This document shows, piece after piece, positions 9,086 to 16,474 of a stretch of DNA of 64,000 nucleotides. The notes under the pieces were generated by a model. That model was not told the DNA's origin and did not search any database. It saw only the letters and a list, made by a program, of their open reading frames with translations. Each line of letters starts with the position of its first letter. Positions within the stretch are counted from its first letter, which is position 1. Made by a program: the position numbers and the translations under genes. Source of the stretch: Nitrososphaerota archaeon (GTDB taxonomy: Archaea; Thermoproteota; Nitrososphaeria; Nitrososphaerales; UBA183); assembly GCA_029785685.1 (NCBI GenBank), contig JAFLZE010000003.1:40036-104035 (forward strand). Reading direction: 5' to 3'.

Positions 9086-10909
9086 TCAGCCCCCCCTCCG
9101 TCGTCCCTCTATTTGGCTGCGGTAGTCTCTGAACCTGCGGGAGAAGAGCACCTGCTGGTCGAGGTCCGACTTTGCCATCTCTATGGCCACCGCGCTCAGG
9201 TAGGCTTGTCTCGTCTCTTCTAAGACCGACTTTGCCTTCTTATCGGCGAGGAAGAGCGGGTAGTTATGACCCAGGGCTTCGGGGATTACCTCCTTCCCCA
9301 TCTCAGTCAGCATGGCCATCACCATGTTGGTCAGATCGGAGCCTCTCCTGAAGTGGAGCACCGGGTGTATTCTGACGTCGGCGGGGCCGTCCTTGTTGAG
9401 CAGGGTGACCTCGTCCCAGTGGTCGTAGCCCGGGTACACGGGTCGGTCGTAGGTGAAGACGTGGCTCCTCACGCTGGGAGTCGACTCGCTGCTCCACAGC
9501 TGGACATAGGACTTCAGGTAGACCCTCTCGGGATAGATGACGTTCTCAAAGGCGCCGTTCACGCGAGCCTTCCCGGCTGCCAGACTGGGATCGTCTCTGG
9601 GCGCCATTGTCCTGAAGGAAGCGTCGATCTCTGGTGTATACCAGGGGGTCGGGATGGTTGCGGCGTTGACCACGCTGTTCGTCTGGAGGAGCATCTTGTC
9701 GCTGTTGAAGTTGGGGAACCTCCCCTCCGAAGTGACCAGCCCGGCATAGCCGAGGATGGGGACGACCGCGTTGACCAGTTCGAAGGCGTTGGTGTCCTTG
9801 ATGAACCCGATCGGGAGGACTCCGTCGGACCAGGCCTTCCTGGTGAGCGCCCTGATCAGGACAAGGACCATGAAGTCAAGGTCGTCCGCGGTGACCCAGC
9901 GCTCGGAGCCCCCGCCCTTCACGCGGAGCGGATGCCCCCCCGCCGGAGCGAACACATGGCTGGCGACGGCGAGCGTAGCCGCGAGTACCCGGTCCCAATA
10001 GGCCGAGGCTCCGGGCCTGAGCCTGAAGGCGGGGGAAGTCTGCTCGAAGCCGCTGAACTGGTCGTCGAGCTCGAGGAGGTCCTCGCCCAGCTTGTCGGTC
10101 CATTCGAGGTCTGCGCCCATGCGGGCGATGAGCTCGCTGGAGGTCAGCGGTTCCCCGGCAAAGAGCGCGAGGACGGCCGCGAACTTCAGCAGCTGGCTCC
10201 TCGGCGTGGGGGTGGCAAGCTGCTCGTTGGGGAGGAGCATCCTGGCCAACTCGAGGTCAAGCGCGGTGACCTTGCCAGAGGGTGTGTCCAGCCCCTCTAG
10301 GACACATCGCCTGTCTTTTATGAGGTCCCTGGTACTCCAGACCAGGTGGGCGACATCCCCCGCCAGGGTCCTGTCCAGTAGGACGATCTTCCTCTCTGGG
10401 TCCTCCGAGACACCTCGGAAGGCGAGATAGTATTCTGCCATGTGCATCAGGGCGTTCGGCAGTCGCTCCGGGTCGACCTCCACGCCTGATTCTCGTTTCT
10501 GGCCGAACACCTGTGCGGCGTCCTCTTCCGACAGAGGGATAGCCGCAGACGCCGAGAGGCCGTCGTCCGTGGCCCGCGGAGCTCCCACCGCGACCCCGCC
10601 TTCGCGGAAGGTCACCGTCCCGGAGTAGGCGAAGGCGCCCACGTAAAACACGATGAGGTCGAGCTGCTGGTCCACGGAGTTGGTCCCGTCGATGGCCAGG
10701 TAGCTTACCGTGTCCGCGCCGAAGAATCGTCCGGCCGTCGACGCGGCTCCCCTGAGGTCCACCCCGAACCTGAGCAGCGCCTTGATTTCAGGGCCGCATT
10801 CCTCGAGCGCACGCATCTTGGCCTTGAAGGTGTTGAGCAGGAAGCGGGTGGACGCCTGCACACCGGCGATGGTCCGGGATTCAGCTCCAGAAGTGTCGAC
10901 CTCAGGCAA
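9086..10909 (-). CDS. nurA: NurA-domain nuclease, enlarged
   Basis: 5'-3' nuclease partner of HerA. Catalytic-type motifs are YLAIDGTNS (Asp), KIVLLDRTL (second Asp) and a C-terminal YPLFLADKKA, in the order expected for NurA. At 607 residues the protein is much longer than typical NurA (roughly 300-450); the extra length sits in the middle and contains WHTH-like, poorly conserved sequence. The frame is open to 11047, but TTG 10909 was chosen because a perfect TATA-like gtttaaac (10933-10940) lies 27 bp upstream. It is first in the operon with herA and divergent from the gene at 11028. Confidence 0.8.
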   Translation of the reverse strand: MPEVDTSGAESRTIAGVQASTRFLLNTFKAKMRALEECGPEIKALLRFGVDLRGAASTAGRFFGADTVSYLAIDGTNSVDQQLDLIVFYVGAFAYSGTVTFREGGVAVGAPRATDDGLSASAAIPLSEEDAAQVFGQKRESGVEVDPERLPNALMHMAEYYLAFRGVSEDPERKIVLLDRTLAGDVAHLVWSTRDLIKDRRCVLEGLDTPSGKVTALDLELARMLLPNEQLATPTPRSQLLKFAAVLALFAGEPLTSSELIARMGADLEWTDKLGEDLLELDDQFSGFEQTSPAFRLRPGASAYWDRVLAATLAVASHVFAPAGGHPLRVKGGGSERWVTADDLDFMVLVLIRALTRKAWSDGVLPIGFIKDTNAFELVNAVVPILGYAGLVTSEGRFPNFNSDKMLLQTNSVVNAATIPTPWYTPEIDASFRTMAPRDDPSLAAGKARVNGAFENVIYPERVYLKSYVQLWSSESTPSVRSHVFTYDRPVYPGYDHWDEVTLLNKDGPADVRIHPVLHFRRGSDLTNMVMAMLTEMGKEVIPEALGHNYPLFLADKKAKSVLEETRQAYLSAVAIEMAKSDLDQQVLFSRRFRDYRSQIEGRRRGG

Positions 10910-11001
10910 CGACTCCGCGTGGAGTGTAAGGAGTTTAAACTTTGGAAGGAGGTCCGGGAACAGAGAAAGTCCGCCTGCGAAAGTGACGAGGCAACCCTTA
11001 T

Positions 11002-11025
11002 TGGGAGTGGCGGAATCGAACCGCC
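11002..11025 (-). repeat. Orphan tRNA-like T-arm plus acceptor 3' strand
   Basis: Read on the minus strand this is a 5-bp stem GGCGG/CCGCC closing the loop TTCGATT, followed by ACTCCCA, exactly what the 3' end of a tRNA gene looks like. I could not find a matching 5' acceptor strand (TGGGAGT) or an anticodon arm within about 300 bp upstream. It could be a tRNA 3' fragment left by an integration event, or chance. Confidence 0.35.
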
Positions 11026-11027
11026 AA

Positions 11028-11335
11028 TGAAGTTCATGCTCGAGCACAAACTTCCCAGAAGGCTAAGGTACGCGAGGTTCTACTTCCAGGCGGGCCCCAC
11101 GTCGGTCCACTTCTCGCTGGATGGCACGAGCGCCGACTGGCACGCGACCATTGGGAAGAAGAAGAGCGTCGGCATGACCGACCCGGAGTACGCGCGGTTC
11201 AGGGCCCAGGTCCCAGCCGTGGAACTGCTGGACTCAGACGGAGGAAGGATTCTGATCAGAGACTCCGCGGGCTATGAAGAACTCTGGGATAGACCCCACT
11301 GGACCCTCGAGAGTACGCGCAAGAGGAAGGACTAG
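11028..11335 (+). CDS. Hypothetical protein, 102 aa
   Basis: A small basic protein beginning MKFMLEHKLPRR, with an aromatic-rich beta-like segment (RYARFYFQAG, SVHFSLDG) and a charged C-terminal tail. I do not recognise a family. ATG 11028 has a TATA-like ccttatt about 27 bp upstream (10996-11002), supporting transcription from here. It is divergent from nurA. A strong hairpin follows the stop at 11364-11384. Confidence 0.6.
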
Positions 11336-11363
11336 GGGGCCGGGAAGACGGGACGGGTTTCGC

Positions 11364-11384
11364 GGGGCTCCCCTTCGGAGCCCC
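11364..11384. terminator. GC-rich hairpin after the 11028 gene
   Basis: A perfect 8-bp stem GGGGCTCC/GGAGCCCC with a 5-nt loop, 29 bp after the stop codon. A second stem CCCC/GGGG overlaps it. There is no T-tract, so termination is only suggested. Confidence 0.35.
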
Positions 11385-11499
11385 TTCGGGGAGGCCTGGC
11401 TGAGCCTGGACGCCTGCTGAGGCTTCCCATTTCTGGTCGCGTTCAACATGATGATGTAAAAGACATCTTAAATCCGAAAGGCCCCTGTTCGACACCTGC

Positions 11500-12264
11500 A
11501 TGGAGAGTTTAGTCTTGCTCCCGACTGACGCCCTGGAGGCGGCGACGCAAATCATCGACGAAGCAGAGTCCAAGGGCGTCCGTCTCAGGCTCCTCGGAGG
11601 CCTTGCGTTCAAGAAGCTCTGCGCAAGCTCCAGAGACCCGCGCTACTTCAGGGAGAACAAGGATATCGACCTGATGGGGAAGAGAGAGGACTCCCGCGCG
11701 ATAATGAAGATCCTGGAAGGCCTAGGCTACAAGCCCCGGGAGCTCTTCAACAAGCTGAACATGGGACAGAGGCTGATTTACTACGACATGACGAACAAGA
11801 GGAGGGTAGACCTCTTCCTGGATGAGTTCGTCATGTGCCACAAGTTCAACTTCAAGGAGAACATCCTGGCTGGCACTTACACCCTCCCTGTCACGCAGCT
11901 TCTGATGACCAAGCTGCAGGTCGTGGAAAAGACCGACAAGGAGTACAAGGACATGGTAGTAGCTTTCCGCGACTTCGATGTGACGTCTGGACCGGACGGC
12001 ATCAGAGGGGACGAGATAGCCGAATTATGTTCCAAGGATTGGGGCGTCTACACGACGTTCTGGAAGACCCTCGAGGCCGTGATGGCCAGGGCGCCTGAGT
12101 TGGCTGGAGAAGAGAGCGACATGGTCCGCTCGCGGGTCCGGAAGCTAATGTCCATGATGGAAGCCGCCCCGAAGAGTTTCGGATGGAAGATGCGGGCGAG
12201 GGTAGGCGAGAGGACCAAGTGGTACGACCTCCCTGACTCCGACGGCGACGCGGTGCTGAAGTAA
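11500..12264 (+). CDS. Nucleotidyltransferase-fold protein (AbiEii/MNT-like)
   Basis: A 254-residue protein with the signs of a minimal nucleotidyltransferase fold: a glycine turn LRLLGGLAFKKL (about residue 32), then ENKDIDLMG giving the D-x-D metal site, and a later acidic strand RRVDLFLD. This pattern is found in nucleotidyltransferase toxins and in small-molecule nucleotidyltransferases. No antitoxin or HTH partner is adjacent, so a toxin role is not supported by context. ATG 11500 has a TATA-like cttaaatcc 25-33 bp upstream. Confidence 0.6.
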   Translation: MESLVLLPTDALEAATQIIDEAESKGVRLRLLGGLAFKKLCASSRDPRYFRENKDIDLMGKREDSRAIMKILEGLGYKPRELFNKLNMGQRLIYYDMTNKRRVDLFLDEFVMCHKFNFKENILAGTYTLPVTQLLMTKLQVVEKTDKEYKDMVVAFRDFDVTSGPDGIRGDEIAELCSKDWGVYTTFWKTLEAVMARAPELAGEESDMVRSRVRKLMSMMEAAPKSFGWKMRARVGERTKWYDLPDSDGDAVLK

Positions 12265-12266
12265 GT

Positions 12267-12644
12267 CTAGGCTCTCCTGAGCCTGAGGACCGCGCCCCCC
12301 TCCCTCCCGACGCCATAGTAGGCTCTGGGGTCGGAGATTCTCAACTTGCTGCCCACCCCGGCGACCGTCAACTCCACCGCTCCGCTCGAGCCGTCCTCGA
12401 GCATCAGGGTCAGCCTAGAGCCTTCGCGCACCTGGAGGCGGGCCGCCATCTCAGGCGTCAGAAAGACCCCTTCGCCTTTGTCGTCGAACTCCAGATTCAC
12501 CCTCTTCCCCTGGTATGGCGTGACGCCCACGAAGCCGTTCTCGGTAAACGATGACACGTCGATGACGAAGACCAGCTCGGCCCCGCCCGCAGCCGGCACG
12601 CTGCTAGGATTCTTCTTCGGGCCCTTCGCCTTCGTCGAGCTCAA
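12267..12644 (-). CDS. Conserved hypothetical, 125 aa
   Basis: A predominantly beta-strand protein with no signal peptide. A Lys/Pro-rich N-terminus (about 20 residues) is followed by a compact domain with alternating hydrophobic strands (AELVFVIDVS, SRLTLMLEDG, AVELTVAGVG). No family is recognised. Its start overlaps the end of the upstream minus-strand gene by 41 bp, so the pair is very probably co-transcribed and translationally coupled. Confidence 0.6.
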   Translation of the reverse strand: MSSTKAKGPKKNPSSVPAAGGAELVFVIDVSSFTENGFVGVTPYQGKRVNLEFDDKGEGVFLTPEMAARLQVREGSRLTLMLEDGSSGAVELTVAGVGSKLRISDPRAYYGVGREGGAVLRLRRA

Positions 12645-12897
12645 CTGGTATCTCTTCCTCCACTATCTTCTCGCCGTTCTCGCCCGTAAGATCCTCGATG
12701 GGGTACCAGTGGTTGCCACCATCGAGTTTCTTCATCTCGACCTCGCAGAACCCGACGAGAGCCCGACCGGTCATGACGCCTGTCCTGGCGCCGTTGCCTA
12801 TGGTTACCTTCTGGACATTGACGGACTCGTCCCCGAAAATCGCTTCGCGCTGGGCGTTGACATTGACCTTGAGCCCCTTCGACGGCTTCAGCTCCAT
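12604..12897 (-). CDS. Conserved hypothetical, 97 aa
   Basis: A small acidic protein, first of a two-gene unit with the 12267-12644 gene. A beta-rich core (LKVNVNAQREAIFGDESVNVQ) precedes a very acidic C-terminal tail (VEEEIPVELDEGEGPEEES). A TATA-like ggatttaag (minus strand, 12922-12930) sits about 28 bp upstream of ATG 12897, so a leaderless promoter is likely. No family recognised. Confidence 0.6.
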   Translation of the reverse strand: MELKPSKGLKVNVNAQREAIFGDESVNVQKVTIGNGARTGVMTGRALVGFCEVEMKKLDGGNHWYPIEDLTGENGEKIVEEEIPVELDEGEGPEEES

Positions 12898-12922
12898 CAG
12901 CGGCGCGGGGAGCCGCGGCTAC

Positions 12923-13243
12923 TTAAATCCTAAAGGACTGGATTTCGCGGAGAATCTTCCTGGTCTCTGCCGCGATGTCGGCGATCTTCGCGGGCTCTTT
13001 GTTCTTGAGGGCGAACGACGAAGCGAGGAGCGCCACCCCTGCCACGCCCGTCACTGGATCTGGGGCGGCGATTAGCGCGACCCCGGCTTTCTTCATCGTC
13101 GACGAAGGCGACTTCGGCTTTGTGAGCCCTTCCACATGCCGGGCCAGGGCGGACGTTTCTGTCTTCCCCGCTACGTCGGACTTCGTCTCTGCGACTCGCA
13201 CGAGGGACTCGGCAGCGCTTTGTAGCACCTTCTTGTCCTGCAA
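12923..13243 (-). CDS. Conserved archaeal hypothetical, 106 aa
   Basis: The N-terminal half is basic and helical; the centre is a hydrophobic, Ala/Gly/Pro-rich stretch (VALIAAPDPVTGVAGVALL, about residues 54-72), and the end is an amphipathic helix (IADIAAETRKILREIQSF). This pattern suggests a membrane-associated protein. Related sequences occur in thaumarchaea to my memory, without known function. The TTG start at 13243 has a possible TATA element (gttaac, 13272-13277) about 30 bp upstream. Confidence 0.65.
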   Translation of the reverse strand: MQDKKVLQSAAESLVRVAETKSDVAGKTETSALARHVEGLTKPKSPSSTMKKAGVALIAAPDPVTGVAGVALLASSFALKNKEPAKIADIAAETRKILREIQSFRI

Positions 13244-13341
13244 TACGGCACGTGTGTTCGAGGGAGGATGCGTTAACGCACGTTGTCAAATCACCTTGCC
13301 GGTTCGCTAAATTAAAGACCATGGGCGGGCCATAGGCACGC

Positions 13342-13665
13342 GTGCCGAGGCGCCTGGACAAGTCCGAAGTCGACACCGAGCTGAAAAGGCTCGACGGCTG
13401 GAAGAAGGAAGGGAGATTCATCACGAAGACCTACGAGTTCGAGGAGTTCATGGATGGCATCGCATTCATCGGAGAGGTCGCGAGGGTGGCCGAAGAGCAG
13501 GAGCACCATCCGGACATCCACCTGCGATACACCAAAGTCACCCTGGCCCTTCAGACCCACTCCGCAGGAGGCGTCACCGCGTGGGATTTCGGGCTCGCCA
13601 CGGCAATAGAGAAGGTGGCGCGTGCCGGCGTCAGACCGACGAAACGACGCACACGAAGCAGATAG
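13342..13665 (+). CDS. Pterin-4a-carbinolamine dehydratase
   Basis: Predicted 4a-hydroxytetrahydrobiopterin dehydratase (PCD/DCoH fold), which recycles oxidised pterin cofactors. The catalytic histidine pair is present in EEQEHHPDIHLRYTKV, and the family C-terminal string GGVTAWDFGLATAIE follows. The length (107 aa) is normal. The GTG start at 13342 has a TATA-like aaattaaag (13309-13317) 27-30 bp upstream. No aromatic hydroxylase is nearby, so the cofactor pathway served here is not shown; molybdopterin-related roles are an alternative. Confidence 0.85.
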   Translation: MPRRLDKSEVDTELKRLDGWKKEGRFITKTYEFEEFMDGIAFIGEVARVAEEQEHHPDIHLRYTKVTLALQTHSAGGVTAWDFGLATAIEKVARAGVRPTKRRTRSR

Positions 13666-13709
13666 CCAGAGGACCCTCTCCGAGTAGGGAGCACTTCAAG
13701 TAATTCTAA

Positions 13710-13727
13710 TATACCACCGGTTGTATA
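13710..13727. promoter_or_regulatory. Imperfect palindrome in the thermosome promoter
   Basis: TATACCACCGGTTGTATA is symmetric in 8 of 9 base pairs and ends 17 bp before the thermosome ATG. It overlaps or directly follows the TATA region (tctaatata, 13705-13713), the position of an archaeal repressor operator. The regulator is unknown. Confidence 0.5.
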
Positions 13728-13744
13728 CCGGCTCAAGATTCCAT

Positions 13745-15415
13745 ATGTCAACGACCGCTATACCAGCCGTTACCCAGTCGGGGCAGCCCGTCCTGATTCT
13801 TAAGGAGGGGTCTAGCCAGAGCAGAGGAAGAGACGCGCAGCGGAACAACATCGCCGCCGCCAAGCTGATCTCAGAGATTGTGAGGACATCCATAGGACCA
13901 CGGGGCATGGACAAGATGCTCGTGGATTCGCTGGGAGACGTCACCATAACCAACGACGGAGCGACCATGCTCAAGGAGATAGACGTGCAGCATCCGGCCG
14001 CCAAGATGCTCGTAGAGGTCTCGAAGACCACCGACAACGAGGTGGGCGACGGCACGACCTCCGCTGTCGTGCTTGCTGGGGCGCTCCTTGAGAAGGCGGA
14101 AGAACTCCTGGACAAGGACGTCCATCCTACCGTGATTGTCGACGGATACTCGAAGGCGTCGCGGAAGGCGATAGAGGCGCTCGAGGCAGTCGCTGAGAAG
14201 GTCACTCCAGACAACAAGGAGTGGCTCACGAAGGTCGCGCGGACCAGCATGCAGACCAAGCTGGTCTCCAAGGAGGCGCAGGACCTGGCCGAGCTGGTGG
14301 TTGACGCCACTCTCTCTGTCGCAGAGAAGGTCGAGAAGGGATACCGCGTCGACATCGACAACATCAAAGTAGAGAAGAAGCCAGGAGGATCACTCAAAGA
14401 CACCAGGCTGATAAAGGGAATCGTCCTCGACAAGGAGATAGTCCATTCCGGGATGCCGAAGGTGGTCGAGAAGGCGAAGATCGCGCTGGTGAGCGCACCC
14501 TTCGAGATAGAGAAGACCGAGTTCGATGCGAAGCTCAACATCAACGACCCAACCATGATGAAGAAGTTCCTGGACGAGGAGACTAAGATGCTGAAGGGGA
14601 TGGTCGACAAGGTAGCAGCGGCGGGGGCCAACGTCGTGGTCTGCCAGAAGGGCATCGATGACATCGCCCAGCACTACCTCTCCAAGGCAGGGATTCTGGC
14701 AGTGAGGAGGGCGAAGGAGTCGGACATGACCAAGCTGGCGAAGGCCACAGGCGGAAGGGTGGTGAACAACTTCGAAGACCTCTCGGCTGCGGATCTGGGC
14801 CACGCTGGCCACGTTGAGGAAAGGAAGGTCGAGGAGGACAAGTGGGTGTTCATCGAAGAGGCGAAGAACCCAAAGGCGGTGACCATCTTGGTGAGAGGAG
14901 GCACCCAACGCATAGTGGACGAAGGCGAAAGGTCCCTTCACGACGCGCTGATGGTGACGAAGGACGTCATCGAGAGGCCGGCCATCGTGGCTGGCGGCGG
15001 CGCCGCCGAGGCGGAGGCCGCTTCGCAGGTCCTGAAGTGGGCTGACAAGCTGTCAGGAAGGGAGCAGTTGGCCGCGCAGAAGTTCGCCGAGGCCCTCGAA
15101 GCCATTCCACTGGCCCTCGCGCTCAACGCGGGGATGGACCCGATCGACGCGCAGGTGGAGTTCAGAGCCAAGCACGCCACCGAGAACGGCAAGTGGTACG
15201 GCATAGAAGCGGCAGACGCAAAGATCAAGGACATGTACCAGCGCCAGGTCTTCGAGCCTCTGGCGGTCAAGGTCCAGATCATCAGGTCGGCCACTGAGGC
15301 TGCTTCGATGATACTGAGGATCGACGACGTCATAGCCTCAGGGAAGTCGAAGGCCCCTGCCGGTCCCCCAGGCGGTGCCGGAGGGATGGGCGGCGAAGGC
15401 GGCGACTTCGACTAG
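13745..15415 (+). CDS. Thermosome subunit (group II chaperonin)
   Basis: ATP-driven folding chamber subunit of the cytosol, homologous to CCT/TCP-1. It has 556 residues, the family's usual length. Visible are the ATP-binding strings RTSIGPRGMDKMLVD, TITNDGATML and NEVGDGTTSAVVLAG, the distal VVAGGGAAEAEAASQ-type motif, and a Gly-rich tail (GGAGGMGGEGGDFD) typical of archaeal subunits. ATG 13745 is preferred over ATG 13721 because the latter overlaps the promoter palindrome. Only one subunit gene is present here; others could lie elsewhere. Confidence 0.97.
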   Translation: MSTTAIPAVTQSGQPVLILKEGSSQSRGRDAQRNNIAAAKLISEIVRTSIGPRGMDKMLVDSLGDVTITNDGATMLKEIDVQHPAAKMLVEVSKTTDNEVGDGTTSAVVLAGALLEKAEELLDKDVHPTVIVDGYSKASRKAIEALEAVAEKVTPDNKEWLTKVARTSMQTKLVSKEAQDLAELVVDATLSVAEKVEKGYRVDIDNIKVEKKPGGSLKDTRLIKGIVLDKEIVHSGMPKVVEKAKIALVSAPFEIEKTEFDAKLNINDPTMMKKFLDEETKMLKGMVDKVAAAGANVVVCQKGIDDIAQHYLSKAGILAVRRAKESDMTKLAKATGGRVVNNFEDLSAADLGHAGHVEERKVEEDKWVFIEEAKNPKAVTILVRGGTQRIVDEGERSLHDALMVTKDVIERPAIVAGGGAAEAEAASQVLKWADKLSGREQLAAQKFAEALEAIPLALALNAGMDPIDAQVEFRAKHATENGKWYGIEAADAKIKDMYQRQVFEPLAVKVQIIRSATEAASMILRIDDVIASGKSKAPAGPPGGAGGMGGEGGDFD

Positions 15416-15464
15416 GCGTAACCTCGCCAACCCTTAATAGTCGAACCTGGTCATTCGGGAGACG

Positions 15465-16049
15465 ATGCAGGCCGAGGAGCACACCGCGACAGCGGAGAAG
15501 ATACTCCAAGCCGCTTCACGCATGTTCGCGGCGAGAGGTTTCGCCAACGTCTCAGTCAGGGACATCTGCAAGAAAGCCGAGACCACTGCCCCTGTGATTT
15601 ACTACTATTTCGGGAGCAAGAAGGGGCTCTTCGATGCGGTGGTCCGTAGGCAGATTTCCATGCAGGGCTTCATCGGGAAGCTGTCGCAGGCGTCGAAGGC
15701 CGCCGACCCCAGGGACGGGCTGGAGTCGTTCATTGTGACGTACCTGACCACATTCCCGGAGCACACCTTCGACATGGGCCTCTACATGCGTGACTCGGCG
15801 ACGCTCGACAAGCAGAGCGCCGAGAGGGTATCCGAGGACCTGGAGAAAATCAAAGGGATCGCCACCACGATGGTCGAGAGGTCGATGGCCAAGGGGCTCT
15901 TCCGCAAGACTGACGCGGATTCAGCCGTCGACTGCCTGCTGGGGATGCTTAACCGGGTGATCTTCCAGCACATCCACTTCGCGAAGAGCCTCGACAGGGA
16001 AGCGTACACCAGGTTCGTGACTGACTTCTTCTTTCGCGCGATGAAGTGA
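15465..16049 (+). CDS. TetR-family transcriptional regulator
   Basis: A 194-residue repressor with the N-terminal TetR helix-turn-helix: KILQAASRMFAARGFANVSVRDICKKAE, then the family signature VIYYYFGSKKGLFDAVV. The C-terminal ligand and dimer domain is variable, as usual. A TATA-like cccttaatag (15431-15440) is about 28 bp upstream of ATG 15465. The neighbours (thermosome upstream, convergent PPOX gene) do not identify a target. Confidence 0.9.
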   Translation: MQAEEHTATAEKILQAASRMFAARGFANVSVRDICKKAETTAPVIYYYFGSKKGLFDAVVRRQISMQGFIGKLSQASKAADPRDGLESFIVTYLTTFPEHTFDMGLYMRDSATLDKQSAERVSEDLEKIKGIATTMVERSMAKGLFRKTDADSAVDCLLGMLNRVIFQHIHFAKSLDREAYTRFVTDFFFRAMK

Positions 16050-16448
16050 CTAGAGCTCCACGACCACCCGCTCTGGGGTTATCTCTATTGACGCACGGGG
16101 CTCCTTCCAAAACCGCGTCCTGGCTGCCTTGGTACCCGCCTCCTTGCCTGTGTACCTGATGGCCAGCTTCTCGATGTCCTTCATCCTGTCCCGCTCCCCC
16201 GCGATTCTCGCAGTCCCGAAGATGACCACATAGGGATAGTCGTCGTCTACCAAGAAGCAGACCCTGCCGTCGCGCTTCACGTTGCGGTACTTCACCCTGG
16301 TAGTGGTGGTGTTGATCACCAGCCTGTCTCCCTCTCGCATGTACCAGATTGGGGTGACGTGGGGCCAACCGTCTTCCATCACTGTGGCCAGCTTGCCAAT
16401 CCGCTTTCCGTCGAGGAACTTCCTGACCCGGGGGGTGAGCACGCCCAC
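16050..16448 (-). CDS. PPOX-class flavin/F420-binding oxidoreductase
   Basis: A split-barrel protein of the pyridoxamine-5'-phosphate-oxidase-like superfamily; archaeal members often use F420 or FMN. Signature segments are LATVMEDGWPHVTPIWYMRE, VKYRNVKRDGRVCFLVDD and VVIFGTARIAGERDRM. The open frame extends further upstream, but GTG 16448 gives a normal 132-residue protein and has a TATA-like agataagg (16470-16477, minus) about 26 bp upstream. It is the next gene after the geranylgeranyl reductase on the same strand; a functional link to lipid reduction is possible but unproven. Confidence 0.8.
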   Translation of the reverse strand: MGVLTPRVRKFLDGKRIGKLATVMEDGWPHVTPIWYMREGDRLVINTTTTRVKYRNVKRDGRVCFLVDDDYPYVVIFGTARIAGERDRMKDIEKLAIRYTGKEAGTKAARTRFWKEPRASIEITPERVVVEL

Positions 16449-16474
16449 GGGCGCCAGTCTGCCTGCCCCCTTAT

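Noticed and set aside
11002..11025. Complete tRNA gene on the minus strand
   Set aside because: No 5' acceptor strand, D-arm or anticodon arm could be found in the expected distance.
10910..11047. N-terminal extension of NurA from ATG 11047
   Set aside because: The extension spans the TATA box and the tRNA-like element, and TTG 10909 has ideal promoter spacing.
11446..11500. C/D box small RNA (atgatgatg ... ctga)
   Set aside because: The spacing and missing internal boxes do not fit; the A/T-rich part is better explained as the promoter of the 11500 gene.
13721..13744. Upstream ATG for the thermosome gene
   Set aside because: It would place the start inside the promoter palindrome and add residues not seen in the family; ATG 13745 fits better.
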